Shown here: piece after piece, positions 24,577-32,654 of the stretch | Layout of the letters: each line of letters begins with the position of its first letter | Position numbering within the stretch: position 1 is the stretch's first letter | Assembly (NCBI GenBank): GCA_902488525.1 | Contig: CABTWP010000013.1 | Coordinates: 1-40,783 of the forward strand | Origin: an uncultured Collinsella sp. | Lineage (GTDB): Bacteria > Actinomycetota > Coriobacteriia > Coriobacteriales > Coriobacteriaceae | DNA: 40,783 nucleotides | Reading direction: 5' to 3' | The notes under the pieces: model-generated | Told to the model about the DNA's origin: nothing | Databases searched by the model: none | What the model saw: only the letters and a program-made list of their open reading frames with translations | Made by a program: the position numbers and the translations under genes

Positions 24577-25458
24577 ATGGAGTTTGTTCTTGATAACGGC
24601 TCTGTCCGCATTGCGTTGAGCACGGCTGGCGGATCGTTCACTTCTATTACGGCCAACGGCCGTGAGTACCTGTGGCAGGGCGACCCGGCGGTGTGGTCGG
24701 GCCAGGCACCCATTTGTTTCCCGATCTGCGGCGGCCTTCGTGACGGTCGCGCAATGACCATGGGCGGCCGCGAGGTCAAGCTCGCCCGCCACGGCTTTGC
24801 TCGCAAGCAGGAGTGGAAGCTCGAGGAGCAGAGCGACAACATGGTTGTGCTGAGCTTAAGCTCTGCCGACCATGCCGAGTTGCTCGAGCAGTACCCGTAT
24901 CCGTTTAAGATCGTTGCTCGTTACACGATCGATGTGGAGAAGGTGGCCGTGTCGTACGAGGTGACCAATGAGGGCACCGAGGACATGCCGTTCTTTGTGG
25001 GCGGTCACCCTGGCTTTAAGTGCCCGCTCGACGAGGGCGAGTCCTACGACGACTATGAGCTCCGTTTTGAGCAGCGTGAGGCCGCCGAGCTCTGTACTGC
25101 CGTTCCCTCGACGGGCCTGATTGATGTTGAGCATCGCAGCAAGAACCCCATGATCGGCCATGACCTGCCGCTTACCCACGAACTCTTCGACTTCGCGGAG
25201 ACCATCTTTGACGTGCTCGAGAGCCGCGTGGTTACGCTTACCAAGAAAACCGAGGACAAGGGCGTGCGCCTGACGTTCCCCGATATGCCATACCTGATTG
25301 TGTGGAGCAAGCCCGAGGGCGACTTTGTGGCTGTTGAACCGTGGGGTGGTCTGTCCACCTGCTCCGACGAGGACGATATTCTGGAGCACAAGCGTGGCTG
25401 CCTGGTGGCCAAGCCGGGAGAGACCGTCACCCGCGGCTTTGAGATCGAGATCCTTTAA
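24577..25458 (+). CDS. lacX: Aldose 1-epimerase family protein (LacX-like)
   Basis: 293 residues. Galactose-mutarotase superfamily fold, with GSFTSITANGREYLWQGDP near the N-terminus, GFARKQEW, the VGGHPGFKCPL block (His and Pro-Gly at the sugar-binding site) and VAVEPWGGLSTCSDE. Probably interconverts anomers of a hexose or hexose phosphate freed by GH1 enzymes. Its position between lacB and lacC matches the LacX gene of lactic-acid bacteria, though there it is at the operon end. ATG 24577 is chosen over the in-frame GTG 24559 because GAAGGAGAAG (24561-24570) is the ribosome-binding site. Confidence 0.85.
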   Translation: MEFVLDNGSVRIALSTAGGSFTSITANGREYLWQGDPAVWSGQAPICFPICGGLRDGRAMTMGGREVKLARHGFARKQEWKLEEQSDNMVVLSLSSADHAELLEQYPYPFKIVARYTIDVEKVAVSYEVTNEGTEDMPFFVGGHPGFKCPLDEGESYDDYELRFEQREAAELCTAVPSTGLIDVEHRSKNPMIGHDLPLTHELFDFAETIFDVLESRVVTLTKKTEDKGVRLTFPDMPYLIVWSKPEGDFVAVEPWGGLSTCSDEDDILEHKRGCLVAKPGETVTRGFEIEIL

Positions 25459-25511
25459 CGAGTTATCGTATGTTTGGGGCGGGTTATGCCGCCCCGGAAC
25501 AGGAGTTCAAC

Positions 25512-26447
25512 ATGATTCTGACCGTTACCATGAACCCGTCGATTGATACGCGCTATCAGCTCGACAAGCTGATCATCGACGATGTTAACCGTGTGACGCC
25601 CGAAAAGACCGCTGGCGGCAAGGGTCTCAACGTGAGCCGCGTGCTGCTGCAGCTGGGCGACGACGTGCTCGCGACCGGTCTGCTCGGCGGCCACATGGGT
25701 GCCTATATGGCCGAGCTCATGGATGCCGATGGCGTCAAGAACGACTTTGTGCCCATCGCCGGTGAGACGCGCATTTGCCTGAATATTCTGCACGAGGGTA
25801 ATCAGACCGAGCTGCTGGAGAGCGGCCCGCAGATCGCTCCGGCCGAGCTCGAGGCCTTTACGGCCAAGTTTGCCGAGCTTGCAGCGAAGGCGGACGTTGT
25901 GACGCTTTCGGGCTCGCTGCCGCGTGGCGTCGATGCCGGCTACTATGCCGAGCTCGTCAAGATCGCCGAGGAGGCGGGCGCCAAGGTGCTGCTCGACACT
26001 TCGGGTGCATCGCTGGAGGCCGCGCTGGAGTCCGACGCTAAGCCTGAGCTCGTAAAGCCCAACCTGACCGAGATTAACGGCCTACTGGGTACGTCCTTTA
26101 CGACCGATGATGTCGATGCCCTGCGCGAGGCGCTTGCCGCCGATGACCGTTTTGCCGGTATCCCCTGGGTTGTCGTTTCGATGGGCGCTGCCGGTTCGGT
26201 GGGCTTCCATGAGGGCCGCGCGTTCCGCGCCAAGACGCCCGCGATTGCGGCTGTGAACGCGACGGGTTCCGGTGACTCGACCATCGCCGGCTTTGCGCAT
26301 GCCATTGCGGCTGGTGCCGATGACGTCACGGTGCTCAAGACCGCCAATACCTGCGGCAAGCTCAACGCTATGGATCCCAAGACCGGCCACCTGGTCATGG
26401 ATCGCTGGGACGAGATCTACAACAACGTTGAAGTAACGGAGCTTTAG
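25512..26447 (+). CDS. lacC: Tagatose-6-phosphate kinase (PfkB family)
   Basis: 311 residues, the usual length of LacC. Phosphorylates tagatose-6-phosphate to tagatose-1,6-bisphosphate with ATP. N-terminus MILTVTMNPSIDTRYQLDKL and TAGGKGLNVSRVL are the first PfkB signature; VNATGSGDSTIAGF holds the catalytic Asp of the second. A 1-phosphofructokinase is the nearest alternative, but the lac context favours LacC. ATG 25512 has AGGAG 6 nt upstream; an upstream in-frame start at 25470 lacks one. Last gene of the lacAB-X-C run; hairpins follow at 26462-26601. Confidence 0.93.
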   Translation: MILTVTMNPSIDTRYQLDKLIIDDVNRVTPEKTAGGKGLNVSRVLLQLGDDVLATGLLGGHMGAYMAELMDADGVKNDFVPIAGETRICLNILHEGNQTELLESGPQIAPAELEAFTAKFAELAAKADVVTLSGSLPRGVDAGYYAELVKIAEEAGAKVLLDTSGASLEAALESDAKPELVKPNLTEINGLLGTSFTTDDVDALREALAADDRFAGIPWVVVSMGAAGSVGFHEGRAFRAKTPAIAAVNATGSGDSTIAGFAHAIAAGADDVTVLKTANTCGKLNAMDPKTGHLVMDRWDEIYNNVEVTEL

Positions 26448-26461
26448 AGTTACGGCGTCGA

Positions 26462-26601
26462 GTTACGGCGTTTTACCAAACGCCGTAACCTGCCGACGCT
26501 GCGCGGGCCGCATTTGGATAATCTGACGTTCAACTTCAAGGGCGCGACCAGAAGGTCAGCGCCCTTTCGTTTCACGTCACCTTGTCTCAAATGCGGCCCG
26601 C
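26462..26601. terminator. Nested hairpins downstream of lacC
   Basis: First, GTTACGGCGTTT (26462-26473) pairs perfectly with AAACGCCGTAAC (26478-26489). Second, GCGGGCCGCATTTG (26503-26516) pairs perfectly with 26588-26601. Inside the latter, AAGGGCGC plus GACC pairs with GGTC plus GCGCCCTT (26538-26566) and is followed by TCGTTT. The inner hairpin is the likely terminator; the outer arms make a larger palindromic element. The remaining sequence to 26717 holds no gene. Confidence 0.6.
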
Positions 26602-26656
26602 TCGCTATCGTTGCCAAGACACCGGCGTTGCCTTGCTTCGGGAGTGCGGCAGATAG

Positions 26657-26695
26657 GGACGTTCCTTTTCTGCCGGCAGTTTGGGACACTCCTTA
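26657..26695 (+). repeat. 39-nt direct repeat, copy 1
   Basis: Begins GGGACGTTCCTTTTCTGCCG and ends GACACTCCTT; includes the palindrome CTGCCGGCAG. It matches 28167-28205 at 36 of 39 positions in the same orientation. The two copies flank the ATPase gene, which reads toward this copy. Confidence 0.75.
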
Positions 26696-26717
26696 CGGGA
26701 CACCCCCTCCACAGCGC

Positions 26718-28019
26718 CTATGCCAGCTTGTCGATTTGCCCAATCTCCCAGAGCGGAATGTTGACGAGCGTGCCCTCGTCTCTATATGCCGCTAACGATG
26801 TTCTCACGCAGCGCTCGAGCTTGAACTTCTCGCAGGCAATCCTCAGGCTCTTTGCTTTGAGGTTCTCTGCCGCCTTGACCTCGAGCGGAAGCACGGTCCC
26901 CGCATGGTCGATGGCAAAGTCAGTCTCTGCATTGCCGGAGGAGGATGACCAATACGCGGGAGTTTTGCCTTGGAGCAAAAGCTCCTGTGCGACGTATTGC
27001 TCGGTCAGCGAGCCTTTGAACTCCGTAAAAACAGCGGGCCCGTTCAGAACAATGGCTGGCGAGAGGCCGGAGAGTGCTCCGAGGATGCCGGTGTCGATGC
27101 AGAACAGCTTGAAGCCCGAGAGATCCTCGTAGCTTGTGAGCGGTGCTCTTAGGGCGGAAACACGTGGTACCTTATGAACGATTCCATAGTCCATGAGCCA
27201 CTGGAGGCTTTCCTCAAAATCGCGTGCGCGCGCCCCGGGACGGAGCGCACCGTAGACGAACTTCTTGTTTTCCTTTGCGAGCTGGCCGGGAAGGGATTTC
27301 CAAACCAGCCTCATGCGCTCGACGATGCGGGCTGGCGCATGCTTGCCAAAATCGGATTCGTAAGCTTCGATGATTTGCTGCTGAAGCCTGCGGGCCTCGA
27401 TGAAATCGTGGGAGGCGGCGAAAGCGGAGACAACTTCTGGCATGCCACCGACAACGAGGTATTCCTTGAGCAGGCGCTCGAGCTTTTCGGAAACGTTTGC
27501 CAGCAGGTCCATGTCTGCGGCAAGGATGGCATCTGCGAGCGGATCGCCATCGACGGCACGAACGAACTCGACAAACCCCATGGGGCGCATGGTAAGCTGG
27601 TCAATCTTGCCGACGGGGAACGACTCGTTTTCGCGTCGGAGCGCGAGCCCCATATAGGAGCCGGCTGCCACGATATGGTATTCCGGCGCCAGCTCGTTGA
27701 AGTATTTGAGCGAGGTGATGCCACGCGGTGCCTCTTGGATTTCGTCGAAGATGATGAGTGTGTCTGTCGGCGTTATGGTCTGGCCGCGCAGGAGCTCTAT
27801 CTGGGAGATGATGCGTTTGGGGTCAAGGCTTCCGTCGAACAGCGAACGTACGCCCGGTTCGAGCATAAAGTCAAAACGGATGACGTTTTGATACTGCTGG
27901 CCTGCGAATTCGTTGAGAAGCCAGGTTTTTCCCGTCTGGCGGGCCCCCTTAAGCAGGAGGGGCTTGCGGTTCGCCCTAGATTTCCAAGCGATGAGTTCGT
28001 CCATTAGCTGTCGCTGCAT
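26718..28019 (-). CDS. AAA-type ATPase with DUF4143 C-terminal domain
   Basis: 433 residues. Walker A GARQTGKTW (about 20-28), Walker B LIIFDEIQEAP (about 89-99), and SYMGLALRRENESFPVG typical of this archaeal-type ATPase family. The C-terminal domain has EFKGSLTEQYVAQELL and SSSGNAETDFAIDHAGTVLPLEVKAAENLKAKSL, a PD-(D/E)XK nuclease-like pattern. These proteins are very common in gut bacteria and often sit alone; their role is unknown, with defence or toxin-like functions only suspected. ATG 28019 has AGGAGG 5 nt upstream. It interrupts the sugar genes, reads against lacC, and is flanked by direct repeats, which suggests it was inserted as a unit. Confidence 0.88.
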   Translation of the reverse strand: MQRQLMDELIAWKSRANRKPLLLKGARQTGKTWLLNEFAGQQYQNVIRFDFMLEPGVRSLFDGSLDPKRIISQIELLRGQTITPTDTLIIFDEIQEAPRGITSLKYFNELAPEYHIVAAGSYMGLALRRENESFPVGKIDQLTMRPMGFVEFVRAVDGDPLADAILAADMDLLANVSEKLERLLKEYLVVGGMPEVVSAFAASHDFIEARRLQQQIIEAYESDFGKHAPARIVERMRLVWKSLPGQLAKENKKFVYGALRPGARARDFEESLQWLMDYGIVHKVPRVSALRAPLTSYEDLSGFKLFCIDTGILGALSGLSPAIVLNGPAVFTEFKGSLTEQYVAQELLLQGKTPAYWSSSSGNAETDFAIDHAGTVLPLEVKAAENLKAKSLRIACEKFKLERCVRTSLAAYRDEGTLVNIPLWEIGQIDKLA

Positions 28020-28066
28020 ACTGCCTCCTAACGATCATGTTTAGTATAAGACCGTCTTGGTCTTTC

Positions 28067-28157
28067 CATCGAAAAATGTGGGAGTAAACCACGTTTTTTC
28101 ATCGAATAATGTGGGAGGCAACCACGTTTTTCCATCGAATAATGTGGGGGTTTAGGT
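28067..28157. repeat. 33-nt tandem repeat upstream of the ATPase
   Basis: CATCGAATAATGTGGGAG-like units start at 28067, 28100 and 28133, period exactly 33 nt, the third one incomplete. Each full unit contains GTGG and CCAC as an inverted pair. The repeats begin 48 nt upstream of the ATPase start codon and could be binding sites. Confidence 0.8.
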
Positions 28158-28166
28158 CGGCACCTG

Positions 28167-28205
28167 GGGGCGTTCCTTCTCTGCCGGCAGTTTGGAACAC
28201 TCCTT
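28167..28205 (+). repeat. 39-nt direct repeat, copy 2
   Basis: Matches the copy at 26657-26695 (36 of 39 positions), including CTGCCGGCAG. Distance between the copies is 1510 nt, enclosing the ATPase gene and its tandem repeat. Confidence 0.75.
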
Positions 28206-28235
28206 GCTTTGGTGTAAATTAGTTACCCTTGCATC

Positions 28236-28277
28236 AGAAAACGGCGCCCGTCGGCGATGTTGCCGGCGGGCGCCGTT
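28236..28277 (-). terminator. Intrinsic terminator of galKT
   Basis: On the minus strand an 11-bp stem (AACGGCGCCCG and its complement) with an inner CGGC/GCCG pair is followed by TTTTC. It lies 55 nt after the galT stop. Confidence 0.75.
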
Positions 28278-28331
28278 GTCGTGTAGGTGGCTATGTCGTG
28301 CGGGCTGCTGTTGAGCGTCCGGGTCTGTGCT

Positions 28332-29960
28332 CTACAGTGAGTCGATAAAACGCTGTTGGGCGGCGCGTCCTGCCTCGTCCCACTTAAAGACGCCGGCGTT
28401 GTCGAGCACGTGGCCAAACACCACGCCGACCTCTTCGTGCAGGATATCGATGGCGTTGTCCGCCGTGAGCTCATCGGCGCGGCGGGCATAGACGTCCTCG
28501 GCCCATGCGGCGTGGCTGTGGCAAAGGTCGTCGCCCTCGAGCGCAGCGGCAAGGTCGTAGCTGGCATCGGCCTTGGCCGCCAGCAGGTGCTCGCGGACAG
28601 CGCCGAGCTCGGGGACCAAGCGCGGCGGTAAAATCGCCAGGCCCATGACCTCGATCAGGCCGATGTTCTCCTTCTTGATATGGTGGTACTCGGCATGCGG
28701 GTGGAAAACGCCCAGCGGATGTTCGTCGGTCGTGATATTGCAGCGAAGCGCCAGGTAGGCCTCGTAAATCTCGCCGCCGGCATTGCCGCGGGAGTCGACG
28801 CGGCGGATGACGGGCGTCACGGTGTTGTGCGCCACGCCATCGGCTGTGTGCGCGATGACGCCCGCGGACTCATCGGTCCACTCGCGCCAGGCGAGGATAA
28901 TCTTCTCAGCAGCGTCGAGCAGCTGGGCGCGGTCATGCGAGCGCAGGCGCAGTACCGAGAGCGGCCACTGCAGCACGGTACCGCTGACCTGGTCAAAACC
29001 GGGCACGCTAAACTGCGAGACCTCGGCGGCATGCATCATGGGGAACTCGTGCGCGCCGCCCTGGAAGTGGTCGTGCGACAAGATCGAGCCGCCCACGATA
29101 GGCAGGTCGGCGTTGGAGCCAATAAAGTAGTGCGGGAACAGGTCGACAAAGTCGAGCAGGCAGGTCAGCCCCTTGCGGTCGACGTGCATCGGACGATGCT
29201 CGGAGCTCATCGTGATGCAGTGCTCGTTAAAGTACGCGTACGGGCTGTACTGGAAACCCCAGCGCTCGCCGTCGAGCTGGATGGGGATAACGCGCAGATT
29301 CTGGCGGGCGGGGTGAGCGCCGCCGTCGGCTGCGGCGGAGCGTCCGGGATAGCCCTCGTTTTCGATGCAGAGCTGGCAGGCGGGATACTTCTCGCCCGTG
29401 TTCTTGGCTACACCTGCCGCGGCGATATCGCGCGGGTCCTTCTCGGGCTTGGACAGGTTGATGGTGATCTCCAGGTCACCCCAGTTGGTGGAAGTGCTCC
29501 ATTTAATGTTGCGCGCGATGGCGGCGCGGCGCACGTAACCGGCGTCACAGCACAGGCCGTAGAACCAGTCGGTCGCGGCGCGGGGCTCGTTGACGCCCAT
29601 GCGGCCGTTGAATTCCTCGTTTACAACCGAAGGCCTCGGCATGAGCGCGCCCATGATGCGCATGGCGATGCGGTCGCGGCCCGACGCCGTGTCCTCGGCG
29701 GCGCCGTTGGCAACGGCGGTCTCGGAAAGCGCGGCAAGCGTGCCTTCAAGGTCAAAGTCGGGCAAGGTATCGGGGTGCAAGAGCGAGAGTTTCTCAACCT
29801 GGAGCGCCCAGGCCATATCGAGCGCGGGCCCCGTAGCGCCGATGCACTCCAAAATGGTGTTGTATGCCCAGATGCGGTCGTCCTGGCCGATCATCGATCG
29901 GTGGATGGCGTACTCGATCAGGTTCTGTGCGGCCTCGCGCACGTCAGTCATTACAGCCAT
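28332..29960 (-). CDS. galT: UDP-glucose--hexose-1-phosphate uridylyltransferase, class II
   Basis: 542 residues, somewhat longer than the roughly 490-500 residues of Firmicutes GalT. Transfers UMP between UDP-glucose and galactose-1-phosphate in the Leloir pathway. Family II features are clear: HHIKKENIGLIEVMGLAILPPRL, GGSILSHDHFQGG and the N-terminal block MRIMGALMPRPSVVNEEF. It overlaps galK: two in-frame ATGs, at 29960 (10-nt overlap) and at 29951 (TAATG arrangement), both imply translational coupling. No galE lies in the window. Confidence 0.94.
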   Translation of the reverse strand: MAVMTDVREAAQNLIEYAIHRSMIGQDDRIWAYNTILECIGATGPALDMAWALQVEKLSLLHPDTLPDFDLEGTLAALSETAVANGAAEDTASGRDRIAMRIMGALMPRPSVVNEEFNGRMGVNEPRAATDWFYGLCCDAGYVRRAAIARNIKWSTSTNWGDLEITINLSKPEKDPRDIAAAGVAKNTGEKYPACQLCIENEGYPGRSAAADGGAHPARQNLRVIPIQLDGERWGFQYSPYAYFNEHCITMSSEHRPMHVDRKGLTCLLDFVDLFPHYFIGSNADLPIVGGSILSHDHFQGGAHEFPMMHAAEVSQFSVPGFDQVSGTVLQWPLSVLRLRSHDRAQLLDAAEKIILAWREWTDESAGVIAHTADGVAHNTVTPVIRRVDSRGNAGGEIYEAYLALRCNITTDEHPLGVFHPHAEYHHIKKENIGLIEVMGLAILPPRLVPELGAVREHLLAAKADASYDLAAALEGDDLCHSHAAWAEDVYARRADELTADNAIDILHEEVGVVFGHVLDNAGVFKWDEAGRAAQQRFIDSL

Positions 29961-31156
29961 GCCGCGTAAGCCCCCTTGTCAGAGATGGCGTAGTGACGGG
30001 CAGAGCCCTCGCCCAGCCAGCCGTTCATCTTGGCGATGAAGGTGTCGACCAGGTCGAGCGGCACGAAGGCCTGGATGGTGCCACCAAAGCCGCCACCGTG
30101 GATACGAACGGCGCCGCGGCCGTCGAGCACGTGCTCGGCCAGCGCCAGGGCATACATGGAAGGCTGCTCGGAGCCCAGCTTGGCAACGACATTCTGCAGG
30201 TACATGGCAGAGCTGGCGCCGGACTCGCGCGTCAGGACCAGGAACTGGTCGATGTCGCCGGCGTTCAGGGCTGCCCAGCGCTTGTCGACCAGGCCGTTTT
30301 CGTACCAGTAGTGAACGGCGCGCAGGCAGGCACGGTCGCCCAGCTTGGCGCGCAGCTCGGGGAGCTTGGCGTCAAAGTCCGCCACGTTTACCTCGCACAG
30401 GCGTGCCTTGCCAAACTCGGCGGCGACGTCCTGCATCTCGCGCGGAACGGCGGCGTAGTCATCGGTGGCGGCCACGTGGTCGGCACCGACCTTAACGAGC
30501 ACGAGCGCATAACCGTGATCCTCAAAGTTGAGCTCGAGCTTCTGGGTTTTAGGCTGAGCCTGATCCTCAAAGTCCATGTAGGCGAGGCCGCCCAAGCAAA
30601 CGGCGGCCTGGTCCATCAGACCGCAGGGCTTGCCGTAATAGTTGTTCTCGGTGCGCTGGCTCATCTGGGCGAGCGCGACGGGCTCGATGGCGGGTGCGTC
30701 CCAGAGCGTCTCCATGGCGCGACCGTATGCCGCCTCGACAGCAGCGGAGCTCGAAAGACCGCCGCCCGAGGGGACGGAGCAGGTGAAGGCAAAGTCGAAG
30801 CCCTGGGGCTCAACGCCCAGAGAGGCGATTTCGTGGGCCATGCCGCGGACGAGGCTTGCGGACGTGCCCTTCTCGGACTCCTGAACGTCTAGCGTATCGA
30901 GCGTGATCTCAAAGGTGGGGTAGCCCTCATCGGCAACGCGGACCTTGTTGGTGTCGGTTGCTACGGCGATGCCGTCGACGGCGACATCGAGCGAGCCGGC
31001 GATAACGTGGCCGCCCTCGTGATCGGTGTGGTTGCCACTGATTTCGGAACGGCCGGGCGCGTGCACGTAGAGCACCTGGCGGTCGCCGATGGGGCCAAGC
31101 TCCTCCTCAAATAGCTTGGTGAGCGTGGCGAGTGTCTTTTCGTCGGGAGTGGTCAT
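29951..31156 (-). CDS. galK: Galactokinase
   Basis: 401 residues, GHMP kinase family. Phosphorylates galactose at C1. GRSEISGNHTDHEGG (about 38-52) is a variant of the galactokinase signature GRxNLIGEHTD; CSVPSGGGLSSSAAVE is the ATP-binding GHMP motif; RIHGGGFGGTIQAFV is motif 3. The usual GEHTDY reads GNHTDH, a form also seen in other actinobacterial and Firmicutes GalK as far as I recall. ATG 31156 is chosen because AGGAAAGGA lies just upstream; an upstream ATG at 31243 would run through the operator region. First gene of galKT, divergent from LacI-4, whose operators lie in the shared promoter region. Confidence 0.95.
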   Translation of the reverse strand: MTTPDEKTLATLTKLFEEELGPIGDRQVLYVHAPGRSEISGNHTDHEGGHVIAGSLDVAVDGIAVATDTNKVRVADEGYPTFEITLDTLDVQESEKGTSASLVRGMAHEIASLGVEPQGFDFAFTCSVPSGGGLSSSAAVEAAYGRAMETLWDAPAIEPVALAQMSQRTENNYYGKPCGLMDQAAVCLGGLAYMDFEDQAQPKTQKLELNFEDHGYALVLVKVGADHVAATDDYAAVPREMQDVAAEFGKARLCEVNVADFDAKLPELRAKLGDRACLRAVHYWYENGLVDKRWAALNAGDIDQFLVLTRESGASSAMYLQNVVAKLGSEQPSMYALALAEHVLDGRGAVRIHGGGFGGTIQAFVPLDLVDTFIAKMNGWLGEGSARHYAISDKGAYAAWL

Positions 31157-31196
31157 GGGAGTCCTTTCCTTGGCGCGCACGGGTGAGTTTTGCGTC

Positions 31197-31282
31197 GTTA
31201 TGAGTACGTTAACAACTTGAAGCGGCATGAACCAGGTGTTCACGATATCGCACGTTACGGGCTATGTTAACGTACTCATAAC
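31197..31282. promoter_or_regulatory. LacI-type operator pair between galK and LacI-4
   Basis: GTTATGAGTACGTTAACA (31197-31214) recurs as a perfect inverted copy at 31265-31282, centre to centre 68 bp. A third partial copy, GAGTACGTTAACAT, lies at 31389-31402 near the LacI-4 start. The ACGTTAAC core is shared with cassettes II and III while the left half, GAGTAC, is specific to this site. Confidence 0.8.
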
Positions 31283-31315
31283 ACAACGCTTGTCACTTTT
31301 TGAGAATCTGGTAAT

Positions 31316-31340
31316 CGGTCGATATTTGGCCGTGAACGGT
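31316..31340 (+). promoter_or_regulatory. Bipartite CGGT element upstream of LacI-4
   Basis: Fits CGGTY-N9-CSGTRARCGGY with CCGTGAACGGT as the right part. The first bases, CGGTCGATATT, are the same as at the LacI-1 element (10023). The promoter downstream is unclear; TATAAA at about 31356 could be a -10 box with poor spacing. Confidence 0.55.
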
Positions 31341-31493
31341 AGTGCCGTATGGACTTATAAAGCAGAAGAGATGCAGATAGAAAAAGTAGAGTACGTTAAC
31401 ATGCGTCCGACGATAGCGGGCCTCGGCGCGGGATGTATTTCTGCCCGGCCGGCATTCACGCTATTCAGATCTCGCAAGGGTGAAGGTGATCCT

Positions 31494-32525
31494 GTGGCAA
31501 GGCGCCCGTCCAACGATACAGGTACGCGTCCGGTCTCCATGGCCGACGTCGCCCGCGCTGCTGGCGTTTCGCAGCAGACGGTTTCGCGCGTCGCCAACGG
31601 CTTGCCCAACGTTAACGAGCAGACGCGCCAGCGCGTGCAGGCCGCTATGCAAGAGCTCGGCTTTCGTCCGAGTTATGCCGGTCGCTCGCTGCGCGACGGC
31701 CGTTACCATTCGGTCGGCCTGTGCGTCAACGATGTCACCAAGTTTGGCAACCTCTCAATGATCGATGGCATCGCCAGCGCTGCTCGCGAGCATAATTGCG
31801 CCATCACGCTGGTCGAGATGTCCAAGACCGAGGAATTCTCGCTTGCCGAGGCCACGCGTCGTATGGCCGCATTGCCGGTGGACGGCATCATCATCGGTAT
31901 GAGTCGCATGGCGCCCGATTTTGAGACGTTCGATCCGTTGCCGGGCATTGGCACGGTCATCGTTACCATGTACGCGCATCCGCGCGTGACCACGGTCGAT
32001 TCCGACCATTACGGCTGCTCGCTATTGCTTATGGATCACCTGTTTGAGCTGGGGCACGAGCAGATTCGCTATATTGGCGGCCCGTCGTTCTCGGTCGACG
32101 AGCAATTTCGTCGCGCCGGTTGGCAAGATGCACTCGAGCGTAAACACATCGAGCCGGTAGAGCCGCTCGAGGGTGACTGGTCTGCCAACAGCGGTTACGA
32201 AGCCGGCAGGTATCTGGCCGAGCACGACCGCACCATGACGGCGATCTATGCGGCAAACGATCAGATGGCAAATGGCGCGATTGCCGCGCTGCGTGATAGC
32301 GGTCTTCGCGTGCCCGAGGACGTAAGCGTGGTGGGCGTCGATGATTCGCTCGATGATTTTGTAGCACACAACGAGCTCACGACCGTGCGATTCGATCTAC
32401 ATCAGCGCGGACGCGAGGTGTTCGAGCATGCGGTTCCCGAGGCGGGTACGGCGGGCAAAACCGTTGCCATTCGCATTCCCGGTCAGCTCATTATTCGACA
32501 TAGCACGGCGATACCGCGCGCATAG
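31494..32525 (+). CDS. LacI-family transcriptional regulator, probable galKT regulator
   Basis: 343 residues from GTG 31494. HTH: VSMADVARAAGVSQQTVSRVANG, recognition-helix residues SQQTVSR. Sensor domain with LCVNDVTKFGN, IIGMSRMAPDFETF, TTVDSDHYGCSLLL, YAANDQMANGAIAAL and VSVVGVDDSLDD. It resembles LacI-2 most. GTG 31494 is preferred because AAGGTG lies 5 nt upstream and the longer frame (to 31227) would cover promoter elements and an operator. Likely controls galKT and itself through the GAGTACGTTAAC sites. Confidence 0.9.
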   Translation: MARRPSNDTGTRPVSMADVARAAGVSQQTVSRVANGLPNVNEQTRQRVQAAMQELGFRPSYAGRSLRDGRYHSVGLCVNDVTKFGNLSMIDGIASAAREHNCAITLVEMSKTEEFSLAEATRRMAALPVDGIIIGMSRMAPDFETFDPLPGIGTVIVTMYAHPRVTTVDSDHYGCSLLLMDHLFELGHEQIRYIGGPSFSVDEQFRRAGWQDALERKHIEPVEPLEGDWSANSGYEAGRYLAEHDRTMTAIYAANDQMANGAIAALRDSGLRVPEDVSVVGVDDSLDDFVAHNELTTVRFDLHQRGREVFEHAVPEAGTAGKTVAIRIPGQLIIRHSTAIPRA

Positions 32526-32654
32526 TTTGTGCAGGTAAACGGCGATTTATTGCATTTCAATAACAATCGGTATGGATGCTGACGGATAGCCGTGGCTATG
32601 AAGGCGAGTGCTATGATAGACGGGTTCTTTTGTCTATCTAGGAGGCTTTGCCTG

